This document shows, piece by piece, positions 53,260 through 60,938 of a stretch of 64,000 nt of DNA (the first letter of the stretch is position 1; each line of letters starts with the position of its first letter). The translations under genes and the position numbers were made by a program. The notes beneath the pieces are model-generated. The model saw only the letters and a list, made by a program, of their open reading frames with translations. It ran no database searches and was not told the origin of the DNA. The stretch comes from Thalassospira lucentensis (GTDB taxonomy: Bacteria; Pseudomonadota; Alphaproteobacteria; Rhodospirillales; Thalassospiraceae): positions 4,378,501-4,442,500 of the forward strand of contig NZ_CP136684.1 of assembly GCF_032921865.1 (NCBI RefSeq). Reading direction: 5' to 3'.

Positions 53260-54600
53260 TCAGCGATACGCGATTAGATCGGCATCCGCAGTCAGGAAGT
53301 AAAGACTGTCACCCGCAACAGACGGCGGCAAGGTGATAGGGCCGGAAACTTCATCCTTGCCCATGATCTCGCCGCTATACGGGGAAACGGTCATGATTTC
53401 GCCCTGCTCGTTTCCAACGATCAACCGATCGCCAACCAGAACCGGACCGGTCCATACCATCGGCTCTTCCTGATCTTCGGGATCGACAAAACGCGGCAAA
53501 GCGGTCACCCATTTAACCTGTCCGGTGTCCCGACGCAAGGCAATCAGATCATTTGTGTTGGTAAGAACGAAAACATAGTCGCCAGCAACCCACGGTGATT
53601 GAATGCCACCGGCCTCCAGTTCCCAGACGCGATACCCAGTCCGCAGGTCAATCGCAACGGTCAGACCGGCGTTGCTTGTCGCAATCACCAGATTGTTGTC
53701 GATCACCGGAAGGCCACGAATATCGGCAATGGCCGACACCGCATCGGTACGCCCGGCAGATGCCAGCGCATCGGACCAGATCACCTGACCGTTTTCAACA
53801 CGCAGCGCATACATTTCACCGGTGGTGTAGGCAGAAATAACAACCCCCTGGTCCACGGCCGGGCTCGCACCGCCGATAAAGGATGCGCCTTCTGATGCAC
53901 CACGATGAGACCAAAGCGTATCACCAGTCATCGCATTCAGTGCGACAGTCTGGTTATCGACCGTCACGACAAAGACACGCCCGCCACGGACTGTCGGCGC
54001 ACCGCGCATCGGGGCGGTCACCTGCGAACGCCACATGACGGTCGCACTTGGCGCATCAATCGCGATGACCTCGGCAAAGCCCGTCGTCGCGTACAAAATA
54101 CCGTTTTCATAGGCAAGACCGCCCCCCAAAAGGGTGCTGTCTTCGTCCTCGTCCTTCGCCAGTTCAAGCGACCAGATACGCTTGCCGGATTTGGCACTGA
54201 AGGCACGAACAACGGCATCGGCATCAATGGTAAAGACAACACCGCGCGCAACAATCGCCTGGTTCAGCAGAAGATTGTCATCCATCGACCCTTCCCCGAT
54301 GCCAACCGACCAATCCTGTCGCAAGACGTCGTTTTCAAGACCGACATGATGCAGGGCATGGCTTGGCAGACCACCATTCTGGGGCCAGTCGACCATCGGC
54401 TCCGGTTCCGGCAGGACCACACGCTGGTCGCTTAGTGCCACATCGGGCTGAACCGTGCTTTCAAGTGACAGCACGGCAAGACGTTCACCGGGAAGCGGCG
54501 GATCTTCGGATTCACCAAGCCAGCTGGAACATGCCGAAACGAAAACCGACATGCCCATAACGCACAAAAGGGATTTAATGTTGCGTGGTCTCAAAACCAT
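53260..54600 (-). CDS. bamB: Outer-membrane assembly lipoprotein BamB
   Basis: This 446-residue protein has a signal peptide with lipobox FVSAC, then PQQ-type beta-propeller repeats (for example VFTIDADAVVRAFSAKSGKRIW and VALNAMTGDTLWSHRG). It is a BAM complex subunit. The ATG at 54600 begins the signal peptide; a longer frame is rejected. It lies 49 bases after yfgM. Confidence 0.9.
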   Translation of the reverse strand: MVLRPRNIKSLLCVMGMSVFVSACSSWLGESEDPPLPGERLAVLSLESTVQPDVALSDQRVVLPEPEPMVDWPQNGGLPSHALHHVGLENDVLRQDWSVGIGEGSMDDNLLLNQAIVARGVVFTIDADAVVRAFSAKSGKRIWSLELAKDEDEDSTLLGGGLAYENGILYATTGFAEVIAIDAPSATVMWRSQVTAPMRGAPTVRGGRVFVVTVDNQTVALNAMTGDTLWSHRGASEGASFIGGASPAVDQGVVISAYTTGEMYALRVENGQVIWSDALASAGRTDAVSAIADIRGLPVIDNNLVIATSNAGLTVAIDLRTGYRVWELEAGGIQSPWVAGDYVFVLTNTNDLIALRRDTGQVKWVTALPRFVDPEDQEEPMVWTGPVLVGDRLIVGNEQGEIMTVSPYSGEIMGKDEVSGPITLPPSVAGDSLYFLTADADLIAYR

Positions 54601-54649
54601 ATCCTCTGATCCAGTCCCTGTGAACAGGTTGCCGCTTTCATTACGCCAA

Positions 54650-55300
54650 TCAGGCGTCAACGGCCTTCAGAATTTCACTCGCACGTGCCCGCATGCCCGA
54701 CGGTGCTTCGCTGTCATCGGCGATTTCGGTCAACAGCGGCTTGGCTGCCTCGATTTCGCCGGCAGCAATATGCAACATCGCAATCATTTCACGCGCAGAG
54801 TAGTACCAGGGATTTTCCGGCACAGCGATTGGTTCAAGACGCGCAATCAAGTCTTTTGAATTTGCACCATCGGCATTGTTCATCGCGATCTGAACCACGG
54901 CAAGATCACGATAAATCTTTTCGACGTCGCTGTTACCTGCGATTGCCTCAAGCTCGGCAACAGCAGAATCCTTTGCTCCGGCCCGCAGATAGACAGCAGC
55001 CTTCTGGAAATGACCAAGGGCGACAAAACCGGCATTGCCATCCGCGATGATCGCGTCAAGCGCACCAAGTGCCGCATCCTGTTTCTCTTCGCCTGCCTGT
55101 GCCAGTTCGATGGCGTTTGCCATGCGCGTACCGTTTTCGATGCGCGAATTTTCCTCGTAGCTTTTCCAGCCTTCACGTCCGGCAACACCCAGCACGATCA
55201 CGGCGGCCACGCCAACGATGTATTTGCCGTATTTGCGCCACAGCGCTTCATTGCGCTCGCGCTTTAGGTCTTCTTCGACTTCCTGGAAAATATCAACCAC
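54650..55300 (-). CDS. yfgM: YfgM-like tetratricopeptide inner-membrane protein
   Basis: This 216-residue protein has one N-terminal transmembrane helix (YIVGVAAVIVLGVAGREGW) after a charged stretch, and a TPR_21-type helical domain in the periplasm. YfgM partners with SecYEG, PpiD and BAM factors in E. coli. It starts at GTG. A promoter and a terminator-like hairpin lie in its leader. Confidence 0.87.
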   Translation of the reverse strand: MVDIFQEVEEDLKRERNEALWRKYGKYIVGVAAVIVLGVAGREGWKSYEENSRIENGTRMANAIELAQAGEEKQDAALGALDAIIADGNAGFVALGHFQKAAVYLRAGAKDSAVAELEAIAGNSDVEKIYRDLAVVQIAMNNADGANSKDLIARLEPIAVPENPWYYSAREMIAMLHIAAGEIEAAKPLLTEIADDSEAPSGMRARASEILKAVDA

Positions 55301-55327
55301 GAAAACCGCTCCAATCCGATCAAAAGA

Positions 55328-55348
55328 AAGCGGGCAACCTGCCCGCTT
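55328..55348 (-). terminator. Terminator-like hairpin in the yfgM leader, possible attenuator
   Basis: A 9-bp stem (AAGCGGGCA/TGCCCGCTT) with a three-base loop is followed on the minus strand by TTTCTTTT. It starts about 22 bases after the predicted transcript start and lies 27 bases before the yfgM GTG. No minus-strand gene ends here, so it would act on the yfgM message itself. Confidence 0.6.
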
Positions 55349-55370
55349 ATCAGAATTAATTCCGGCAAGG

Positions 55371-55399
55371 ATTTAACGCGCCAGTGCGCAAGGGGTCAA
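55371..55399 (-). promoter_or_regulatory. yfgM-bamB-der promoter
   Basis: On the minus strand, TTGACC (55394-55399), a 17-base spacer and TTAAAT (55371-55376) form a good sigma-70 promoter. Confidence 0.6.
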
Positions 55400-55752
55400 G
55401 TCCGCTGGACATCCGGAACCGCCAATATCGCAATTAAATCCCGCAAGTCCGGTTTTCATGCCCCAAAGGGCCCCCGGTCACCCTGTTTTGGGTGATGTAA
55501 ACACATATCGCAGGAAAGAATTGCCGCCTGAGACAGATAACGATGCCTGAAAACGAACCGGAACCATTACCGGAATGAATGTCTGTGTTCGGATAATCGG
55601 TAAAACCGGCTGAAATGTGGCCAAACTGCCCCGACATTAAAGAGGGCTTTTGGGTTGGCCAAAACGGCACGTGGATTGCATTTGTAAATTCGGGAAACGG
55701 AATTTTAATCGTCACCGGGCAAATAGTGACCGGTCGATGCACGGAGATCACG

Positions 55753-56178
55753 ATGAAAAGCTTGTACAAGGCGCATAGCCGTCAAGAGGCGAAACGGATG
55801 ATCCGCCAGCGCATTCTGGCTGGATTATTCGCAACGCTGCTTGGCGCCGGGGTCTCTGGCTGCGACACCACCGCATCCGACGTTGCGGGTACCAATCTGT
55901 TCACAGGCGTTGAATGGTATATCGCCCTTGATGTTGTCAGCATCATCAACACCGACAAAACACTTGTCGATCACGTCGTTTCCCTTTCGACCGGCCGGGA
56001 TTGCTCAACCATCCGCAAGATTGACGGCAAATCCTATTGCAAAAAGGACCCGGTTCCCGAACCTCCGCTTTATTGCTATCGCACTCTGGCCTCGGTCAGC
56101 TGCTATCGTACGCCTGATCCATATAATACCGGCGCCCAAACCGTTGACTGGCCACCGACCCGATCACGCAGCCTGTAA
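55753..56178 (+). CDS. Small cysteine-containing lipoprotein of unknown function
   Basis: This 141-residue protein has a basic start, a hydrophobic segment and the lipobox VSGC near residue 37. The mature part has four further cysteines (in GRDCS, SYCK, LYCY and VSCY), fit for two disulfides. The middle (VVSIINTDKTLVDHVVSLST) resembles a conserved alphaproteobacterial lipoprotein pattern I cannot name. The start at 55753 has GGAG just upstream; a longer in-frame extension is rejected. No operon partner is clear. Confidence 0.7.
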   Translation: MKSLYKAHSRQEAKRMIRQRILAGLFATLLGAGVSGCDTTASDVAGTNLFTGVEWYIALDVVSIINTDKTLVDHVVSLSTGRDCSTIRKIDGKSYCKKDPVPEPPLYCYRTLASVSCYRTPDPYNTGAQTVDWPPTRSRSL

Positions 56179-56332
56179 CCTGGACAACCATCTGAAATTC
56201 CAATGATATTTGTAAAAACTTTGCCCCAACAGCCTATTCAAACTTGAGGCTGCGGACAAAGCGCGCTACCGTGTCATAAGGGCGTCACAAATGCCCGAAC
56301 CCGGCCTTCTGAAATTACGTCCGGAGAAAGAC

Positions 56333-56686
56333 ATGGGTACATTGTTCAATCTGGCTCAATACCGCAAAGCCAAAAGCTTTGTGCATTTCGACCGGACTGA
56401 ACTGATGCAACTCATGAATACCTATTCCAGACAGGTCGCAAGTGGTGCATGGCGTGACTACGCCATTGATCATCTTGATGGCATGGCCATGTTCTCGATC
56501 TTCCGTTCCTCGCACGAAACGGCCATCTTCACCGTCATCAAGCTTGGTGCAGATCACAAGAATGCCGGGCATTTCGTTGCACTTCACAGCGGTGAAAAAA
56601 TCAAACAAAGCTCCGAAATCCAGAACGTTCTTGATGCCGTTGAAAAACGCGCCCGCAAAGTCATCCCGCTGTTCAAATCCCGTTAA
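56333..56686 (+). CDS. DUF2794 family protein
   Basis: This 117-residue protein matches DUF2794, a small alphaproteobacterial family of unknown function. Features include HFDRTELMQLMNTYSRQVASG and the AMFSIFRSSHETAIFTVIKL strand. GGAG lies 7 bases before the ATG at 56333; an upstream ATG at 56291 is rejected. The Sel1-repeat gene follows closely. Confidence 0.82.
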   Translation: MGTLFNLAQYRKAKSFVHFDRTELMQLMNTYSRQVASGAWRDYAIDHLDGMAMFSIFRSSHETAIFTVIKLGADHKNAGHFVALHSGEKIKQSSEIQNVLDAVEKRARKVIPLFKSR

Positions 56687-56702
56687 AGATCGGTCCCGCC
56701 TT

Positions 56703-57461
56703 TTGCCCCTTTCCATTTTTTTCTTCCGTGCGCCCGTTCGCGGCATTCGCCCTTTTGTATACGGCCTGCTTGCCTTGGCATTCGCATGTCACGCGCCTCC
56801 GGCCCGCGCAGATTACACAAGCGGCTACAAGGCCTATCAGGCCGGCAATTATGAAATGGCCCGCGCGCAATGGCGCGTTGCAGCACAGGAAGACGATCCC
56901 CGTGCACAATATGCCCTTGGGCTGCTTTATTACCGTGGACTTGCCGGGCCAAAGGATTACCGGCAGGCTGCCGAATGGTTTTCTCTGGCCGCGCGTGCCA
57001 ATCATCCCAATGCGATCTACTATCTTGGCCTGATGTATTTCAATGGCTGGGGACTGCGCTATGACCAGTTTCGCGCAACCGAGTTCTTCAAGCGTGCTCT
57101 TCGCGCTGCACCCGGCAATTCCGATGCAGCCTTTTTGATTGGCGAACAATATTTTCACGGACGCGGGGCAGAACAAAACTATGTCGAAGCCGCCCATTAT
57201 TACAGGATCGCCGCCGAAAACGGCATGCATGCTGCCCAGTTTCTATTGGGCGCTATGACTGAACGAGGCTGGGGTGTTGAACCCGATTATGCCGATGCCT
57301 ATTACTGGCTGCGCCGTTCGGCACTTGGCCCCCTAACCCTGCCGCCCGGTGTCGAACTTGAAATGGACCCGGCAACCGCAATCGCCAATCTAGAACCAAA
57401 GCTGCGTCTGGAAGAAATCAGACGCGTCGATAAACGACTTCAGGAACTCTCTGCTCCCTAA
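56703..57461 (+). CDS. Sel1-repeat (TPR-like) exported protein
   Basis: This protein of about 252 residues has a signal peptide (PFVYGLLALAFACHAPPARA) and Sel1 repeats, each with the A-x-Y-x-L-G-x-L pattern (DPRAQYALGLLYYRGLAGPK; HPNAIYYLGLMYFNGWGL). Sel1 proteins are scaffolds in envelope or signalling complexes. The start is a TTG at 56703 by default, since no ATG or GTG gives a clean signal peptide; upstream ATGs lie inside DUF2794. The start is uncertain. Confidence 0.78.
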   Translation: MPLSIFFFRAPVRGIRPFVYGLLALAFACHAPPARADYTSGYKAYQAGNYEMARAQWRVAAQEDDPRAQYALGLLYYRGLAGPKDYRQAAEWFSLAARANHPNAIYYLGLMYFNGWGLRYDQFRATEFFKRALRAAPGNSDAAFLIGEQYFHGRGAEQNYVEAAHYYRIAAENGMHAAQFLLGAMTERGWGVEPDYADAYYWLRRSALGPLTLPPGVELEMDPATAIANLEPKLRLEEIRRVDKRLQELSAP

Positions 57462-57472
57462 CCCCCAAAACC

Positions 57473-57499
57473 AAAAGACCGCCCCAAAGGCGGCCTTTT
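57473..57499. terminator. Bidirectional terminator, Sel1 gene / nrdB
   Basis: A stem of AAAAG-x-CCGCC against GGCGG-x-CTTTT with one mismatch and A/T flanks lies between convergent genes. Confidence 0.8.
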
Positions 57500-57525
57500 G
57501 CATAATATTCATTCCGTGATCGGGA

Positions 57526-58554
57526 TCAGGAAAATGCCTCATCCCAGGTACCGCGTGTCGCGGCCTTGGAATACTCGGTCGCACGATTTTCAAAGAAGTT
57601 GGTGTGCTCGACCGCATTCAGCATCGCATCCATCCACGGCAACGGGTTCTGTTCGATCCCGTATTGCTCTTCAAGTCCAAGCTGGCTAAGGCGACGATCT
57701 GCGATATAGCGAATATATTTCTTGATATCTTCCGCCGTCAGGCCCTGCACGGCACCGGCTTCGAACGAAAGATCGATAAACGCATCTTCGTGGCTGACGA
57801 TGGTTTTGCAGGCCTCGATCAGGTCGCTGCACATTTCGTCATCCCAGATTTCCGGATTCTCTTTGCAGAATGTCCTAAACAGGCGGATGATGCTTTCGCA
57901 ATGCAGGCTTTCGTCGCGCACCGACCATGTCACGATTTGCCCCATGCCCTTCATCTTGTTGAAGCGCGGGAAGTTCATCAGCATCGCGAACGATGCAAAC
58001 AGTTGCAGACCTTCGGTGAATGCGCCAAATACCGCAAGCGTCTTGGCGATGTTGCGTTTGCCCTGTGCCGTCAGGCGCAAATCACCATGTTCATCAGTAT
58101 ATTCGTCCTCAGGACCGATGCCCCAAATCTGCATGTAATCGTATTTGTCCTTCATCTCCTTGTATTGGAGGAAGGCCTCATACTCGGCTTCGGGCATACC
58201 GATGGTATCGAGAAGATGCGAATAAGCCGCAACATGGATGGTTTCCATGTTCGAAAACGCCGCCAGCATCATCTGGACTTCGGTCGGTTTGAACACGCGG
58301 GTATAATGACGCATGTAGCAATTATTCACCTCGATATCCGACTGGGTGAAAAAGCGGAAAATCTGCGTCAGGAGGTTACGCTCGGCATCGGAAATCGTGT
58401 GGTTCCAATCCTTGACATCATCAGCCAGCGGCACTTCTTCGGGCAGCCAGTGAATCTGCTGCTGGGTCAGCCATGCCTCGTAGGCCCAAGGATAACGGAA
58501 TGGCTTGTAAACCGGGTTTTCCGTCAGAAGATCAATTACTTTATCGTCAGACAT
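57526..58554 (-). CDS. nrdB: Class Ia ribonucleotide reductase, beta subunit
   Basis: This 342-residue protein has the diiron and radical residues: glutamate and histidine in NMETIHVAAYSHLL with the radical tyrosine, and the second pair in RDESLHCESIIRLF. It makes the tyrosyl radical for NrdA. It lacks any ATP-cone. The start at 58554 (MSDDKVIDLLTENP) is 41 bases after nrdA. Confidence 0.93.
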   Translation of the reverse strand: MSDDKVIDLLTENPVYKPFRYPWAYEAWLTQQQIHWLPEEVPLADDVKDWNHTISDAERNLLTQIFRFFTQSDIEVNNCYMRHYTRVFKPTEVQMMLAAFSNMETIHVAAYSHLLDTIGMPEAEYEAFLQYKEMKDKYDYMQIWGIGPEDEYTDEHGDLRLTAQGKRNIAKTLAVFGAFTEGLQLFASFAMLMNFPRFNKMKGMGQIVTWSVRDESLHCESIIRLFRTFCKENPEIWDDEMCSDLIEACKTIVSHEDAFIDLSFEAGAVQGLTAEDIKKYIRYIADRRLSQLGLEEQYGIEQNPLPWMDAMLNAVEHTNFFENRATEYSKAATRGTWDEAFS

Positions 58555-58595
58555 ATCGTCACTTCTCGCAAAAATTTCCGTGCCCTCAAGCCGCC

Positions 58596-60476
58596 TTACT
58601 GGCAGGCAAGGCATTCATCATAATCAGGTTCGCTGGCAGCCTGTGCGGTGGCAGCCGCAACCAGTGCCGGGATTTCGAACGAGCTTTCCGGGCTTGGCAT
58701 ATCGTCGTCATTCGACTTTGCCCGCCCCGGAATATTCGCAACCACCTCGGCCCGCTGGATCGATTTCGACCGGCAGTAATAAAGGCTTTTGACACCCTTC
58801 TTCCATGCCTGAAAATGGATCTGATGCAGATCGCGTTTATGAACGTTCGATGCCAGGAAGATGTTCAATGACTGTGCCTGATCGATCATCGGGGTGCGAT
58901 CACCGGCCAGTTCGATCAGCCAGCGCTGATCAAGCTCGAACGCGGTCTTGAAGATGTCTTTTTCCAGATCGGACAGAAAATCCAGATGCTGAACCGATCC
59001 TTCATGCACAGTGATCGAGGTCCAGACTTCCTCGTTATTCCGGCCTTTTTCCTCAAGTACCTCGGCAAGATACTTGTTGCGCACGTTAAACGAGCCCGAA
59101 AGCGTCTTGTGGGTATAGGAGTTTGCCGCCATCGGCTCGATCCCCGGCGAAGCACCACCACAAATGATCGAGATCGAGGCTGTCGGCGCAATTGCCGTCT
59201 TGTTCGAAAAACGTGCTTTGATACCGTATTCGGCCGCATCCGGGCAGGAACCACGTTCTTCGGCCAGCTTCTCGGATGCCGCATCGGCATGTTTTTTGAC
59301 GTGATCGAAAATCTGCTTGTTCCAGACCTTGCTCATTACCCCTTCAAGCGGCACCTTCTGCGCCTGCAGGAAGGAATGGAAGCCCATCACGCCAAGACCA
59401 ACCGAACGTTCGCGCATCGCGGAATATTTCGCGCGCGCCATCGTATCGGGCGCATGATCGATAAAGTCCTGAAGCACGTTATCAAGGAAACGCAGAATAT
59501 CTTCGATGAACTGCTCGTCGTCCTTCCAGGTCAGATAATGTTCAAGGTTCAGCGACGACAGGCAGCAAACAGCAGTACGATCCCCGCCCAGATGATCCTT
59601 GCCGGTCGGCAACGTGATTTCCGAACACAGGTTCGATGTCTTTACACTCAGCCCGGCCAGCTTGTGGTGTTCCGGCACCGCCCGGTTCACGGTATCGATG
59701 AACAGCATATAGGGCTCGCCGGTTTCAACCCGCGACGTCAGCAAACGTATCCACAATGAACGCGCGCTGATCTTGCGGACAACATGCCCGTCTTTCGGCG
59801 ATGTCAGCGCCCATTCCTCGTCATTTTCAACCGCACGCATGAAGGCATCCGAAATCGCAACGCCCTGATGCAGGTTGGGTGTCTTGCGGTTCGGGTCACC
59901 ACCGGTCGGACGACGCATTTCGGAAAATTCTTCGATCTCGGGATGGCTGACCGGCATGTAAACCGCAGCCGATCCGCGGCGCAGCGATCCCTGGCTGATC
60001 GCCAATGTCAGGCTGTCCATCACGCGAATGAACGGCACGACACCCGATGTCTTGCCGTTCTTTCCGACCTTTTCGCCGATCGAACGCAGATTGCCCCAAT
60101 ACGAACCGATCCCGCCGCCACGCGCGGCAAGCCAGACATTCTCGGTCCAGATATCGACAATCCCGCCAAGGTTGTCGTCCGCCTCGTTCAAAAAACAGGA
60201 AATAGGCAAGCCGCGGGTCGTCCCGCCATTCGACAGGATCGGGGTTGCCGGCATGAACCAAAGCTTTGAAATATAGTCATAAAGACGCTGCGCATGCGCT
60301 TCGTCATCACCATAGTAACTGGCGACGCGCGCAAACAGATCCTGATAGCTTTCTCCCGGCATCAGATAACGGTCGTTCAAAACCGCCTTGCCAAAATCGG
60401 TCAGCAATGCATCGCGCGAACGATCAACAATGACGCGCGCACCTTTTTCGTGCTGCACCACATCCAGCATCTTCAT
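58596..60476 (-). CDS. nrdA: Class Ia ribonucleotide reductase, alpha subunit without ATP cone
   Basis: This 626-residue protein has the active-site cysteines Cys94 (PISCFLN), Cys284 (SNLCSEI, with Asn282 and Glu286) and Cys304/305, the radical-path tyrosines Tyr566/Tyr567 (SLYYC), and a C-terminal CLAC that passes electrons from thioredoxin. Only about 90 residues precede Cys94, against some 225 in E. coli, so the N-terminal ATP-cone activity site is missing. Overall activity control by dATP must be lost or placed elsewhere. Two NrdR-like boxes lie upstream. Confidence 0.95.
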   Translation of the reverse strand: MKMLDVVQHEKGARVIVDRSRDALLTDFGKAVLNDRYLMPGESYQDLFARVASYYGDDEAHAQRLYDYISKLWFMPATPILSNGGTTRGLPISCFLNEADDNLGGIVDIWTENVWLAARGGGIGSYWGNLRSIGEKVGKNGKTSGVVPFIRVMDSLTLAISQGSLRRGSAAVYMPVSHPEIEEFSEMRRPTGGDPNRKTPNLHQGVAISDAFMRAVENDEEWALTSPKDGHVVRKISARSLWIRLLTSRVETGEPYMLFIDTVNRAVPEHHKLAGLSVKTSNLCSEITLPTGKDHLGGDRTAVCCLSSLNLEHYLTWKDDEQFIEDILRFLDNVLQDFIDHAPDTMARAKYSAMRERSVGLGVMGFHSFLQAQKVPLEGVMSKVWNKQIFDHVKKHADAASEKLAEERGSCPDAAEYGIKARFSNKTAIAPTASISIICGGASPGIEPMAANSYTHKTLSGSFNVRNKYLAEVLEEKGRNNEEVWTSITVHEGSVQHLDFLSDLEKDIFKTAFELDQRWLIELAGDRTPMIDQAQSLNIFLASNVHKRDLHQIHFQAWKKGVKSLYYCRSKSIQRAEVVANIPGRAKSNDDDMPSPESSFEIPALVAAATAQAASEPDYDECLACQ

Positions 60477-60653
60477 GCTTGTAGTCCCCTTACCTGAACG
60501 GTCGCCCGTTGGCGGCGATCCGCTTCCTGTTTGTTATCTTCATCAAACGGCACTTGCCTGATCCTGCCCCGATTGACGGTCTGCCAGATCACCAAAATCG
60601 CCGTTTCCAATGCCCGTTTGAAAATGGTTATGCCTGCTCAGGACCGGATTGAA

Positions 60654-60700
60654 AACACAATATGTAGTGGAAATAGATAAAAAACCGTCAATCGATTGTA
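60654..60700 (-). promoter_or_regulatory. nrdAB promoter with two NrdR-box candidates
   Basis: Box 1, ACACAATATGTAGTGG (60654-60669), matches the usual NrdR dyad (ACACWATATATWGTGT) at 14 of 16 bases. Box 2 (60685-60700) matches at 10 of 16 and is centred 31 bases away, the typical spacing. A -35 TTGACG (60685-60690) overlaps box 2, and a -10-like CTACAT overlaps box 1. Confidence 0.65.
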
Positions 60701-60890
60701 TCAGTTCCGTTACAATCCCGGATATCCAATGATTCGCGTCAAAGGCGCTTCTGGCGCGCCCTGTGGTCAAGCAAAAGATCAGCAAAATTTTTGCGAACTG
60801 CTTGATCCCAAAGGTTGAGTTTGGGGTGATCGGCATCCCTCAAATTCGCAAAATACCAGTCGCGATTCCCGATTTGAATTGCCCCAAACA

Positions 60891-60919
60891 AAAAGCGCCC
60901 GGACAAACCGGGCGCTTTT
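60891..60919 (-). terminator. Terminator of the PQQ dehydrogenase gene
   Basis: A 12-bp stem (AAAAGCGCCCGG/CCGGGCGCTTTT) with an ACAAA loop has a minus-strand T tract. It is 20 bases after the stop codon. Confidence 0.9.
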
Positions 60920-60938
60920 GCAGATACTCAAAACATGC

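Larger units (their letters stand above)
55301..55752. other. 452-base divergent intergenic region, yfgM to lipoprotein gene
   Basis: This gap holds the yfgM promoter and leader hairpin at the left. A TCACCC/GGGTGA stem lies at 55478-55495. A direct repeat of TGGCCAAAAC-like sequence is near 55617 and 55656. A lipoprotein promoter is not clear. I see no gene. Confidence 0.5.
60477..60938. other. 462-base region between nrdA and the PQQ dehydrogenase gene
   Basis: The left part (to about 60700) is the nrdA promoter and a leader of about 175 bases. The remainder holds an interrupted TTTTGCGAA/TTCGCAAAA repeat and the dehydrogenase terminator (60891-60919). I see no gene. Confidence 0.55.

Noticed and set aside
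57604..58623. 339-codon plus-strand frame antisense to nrdB
   Set aside because: It mirrors nrdB, whose metal and radical residues are intact.
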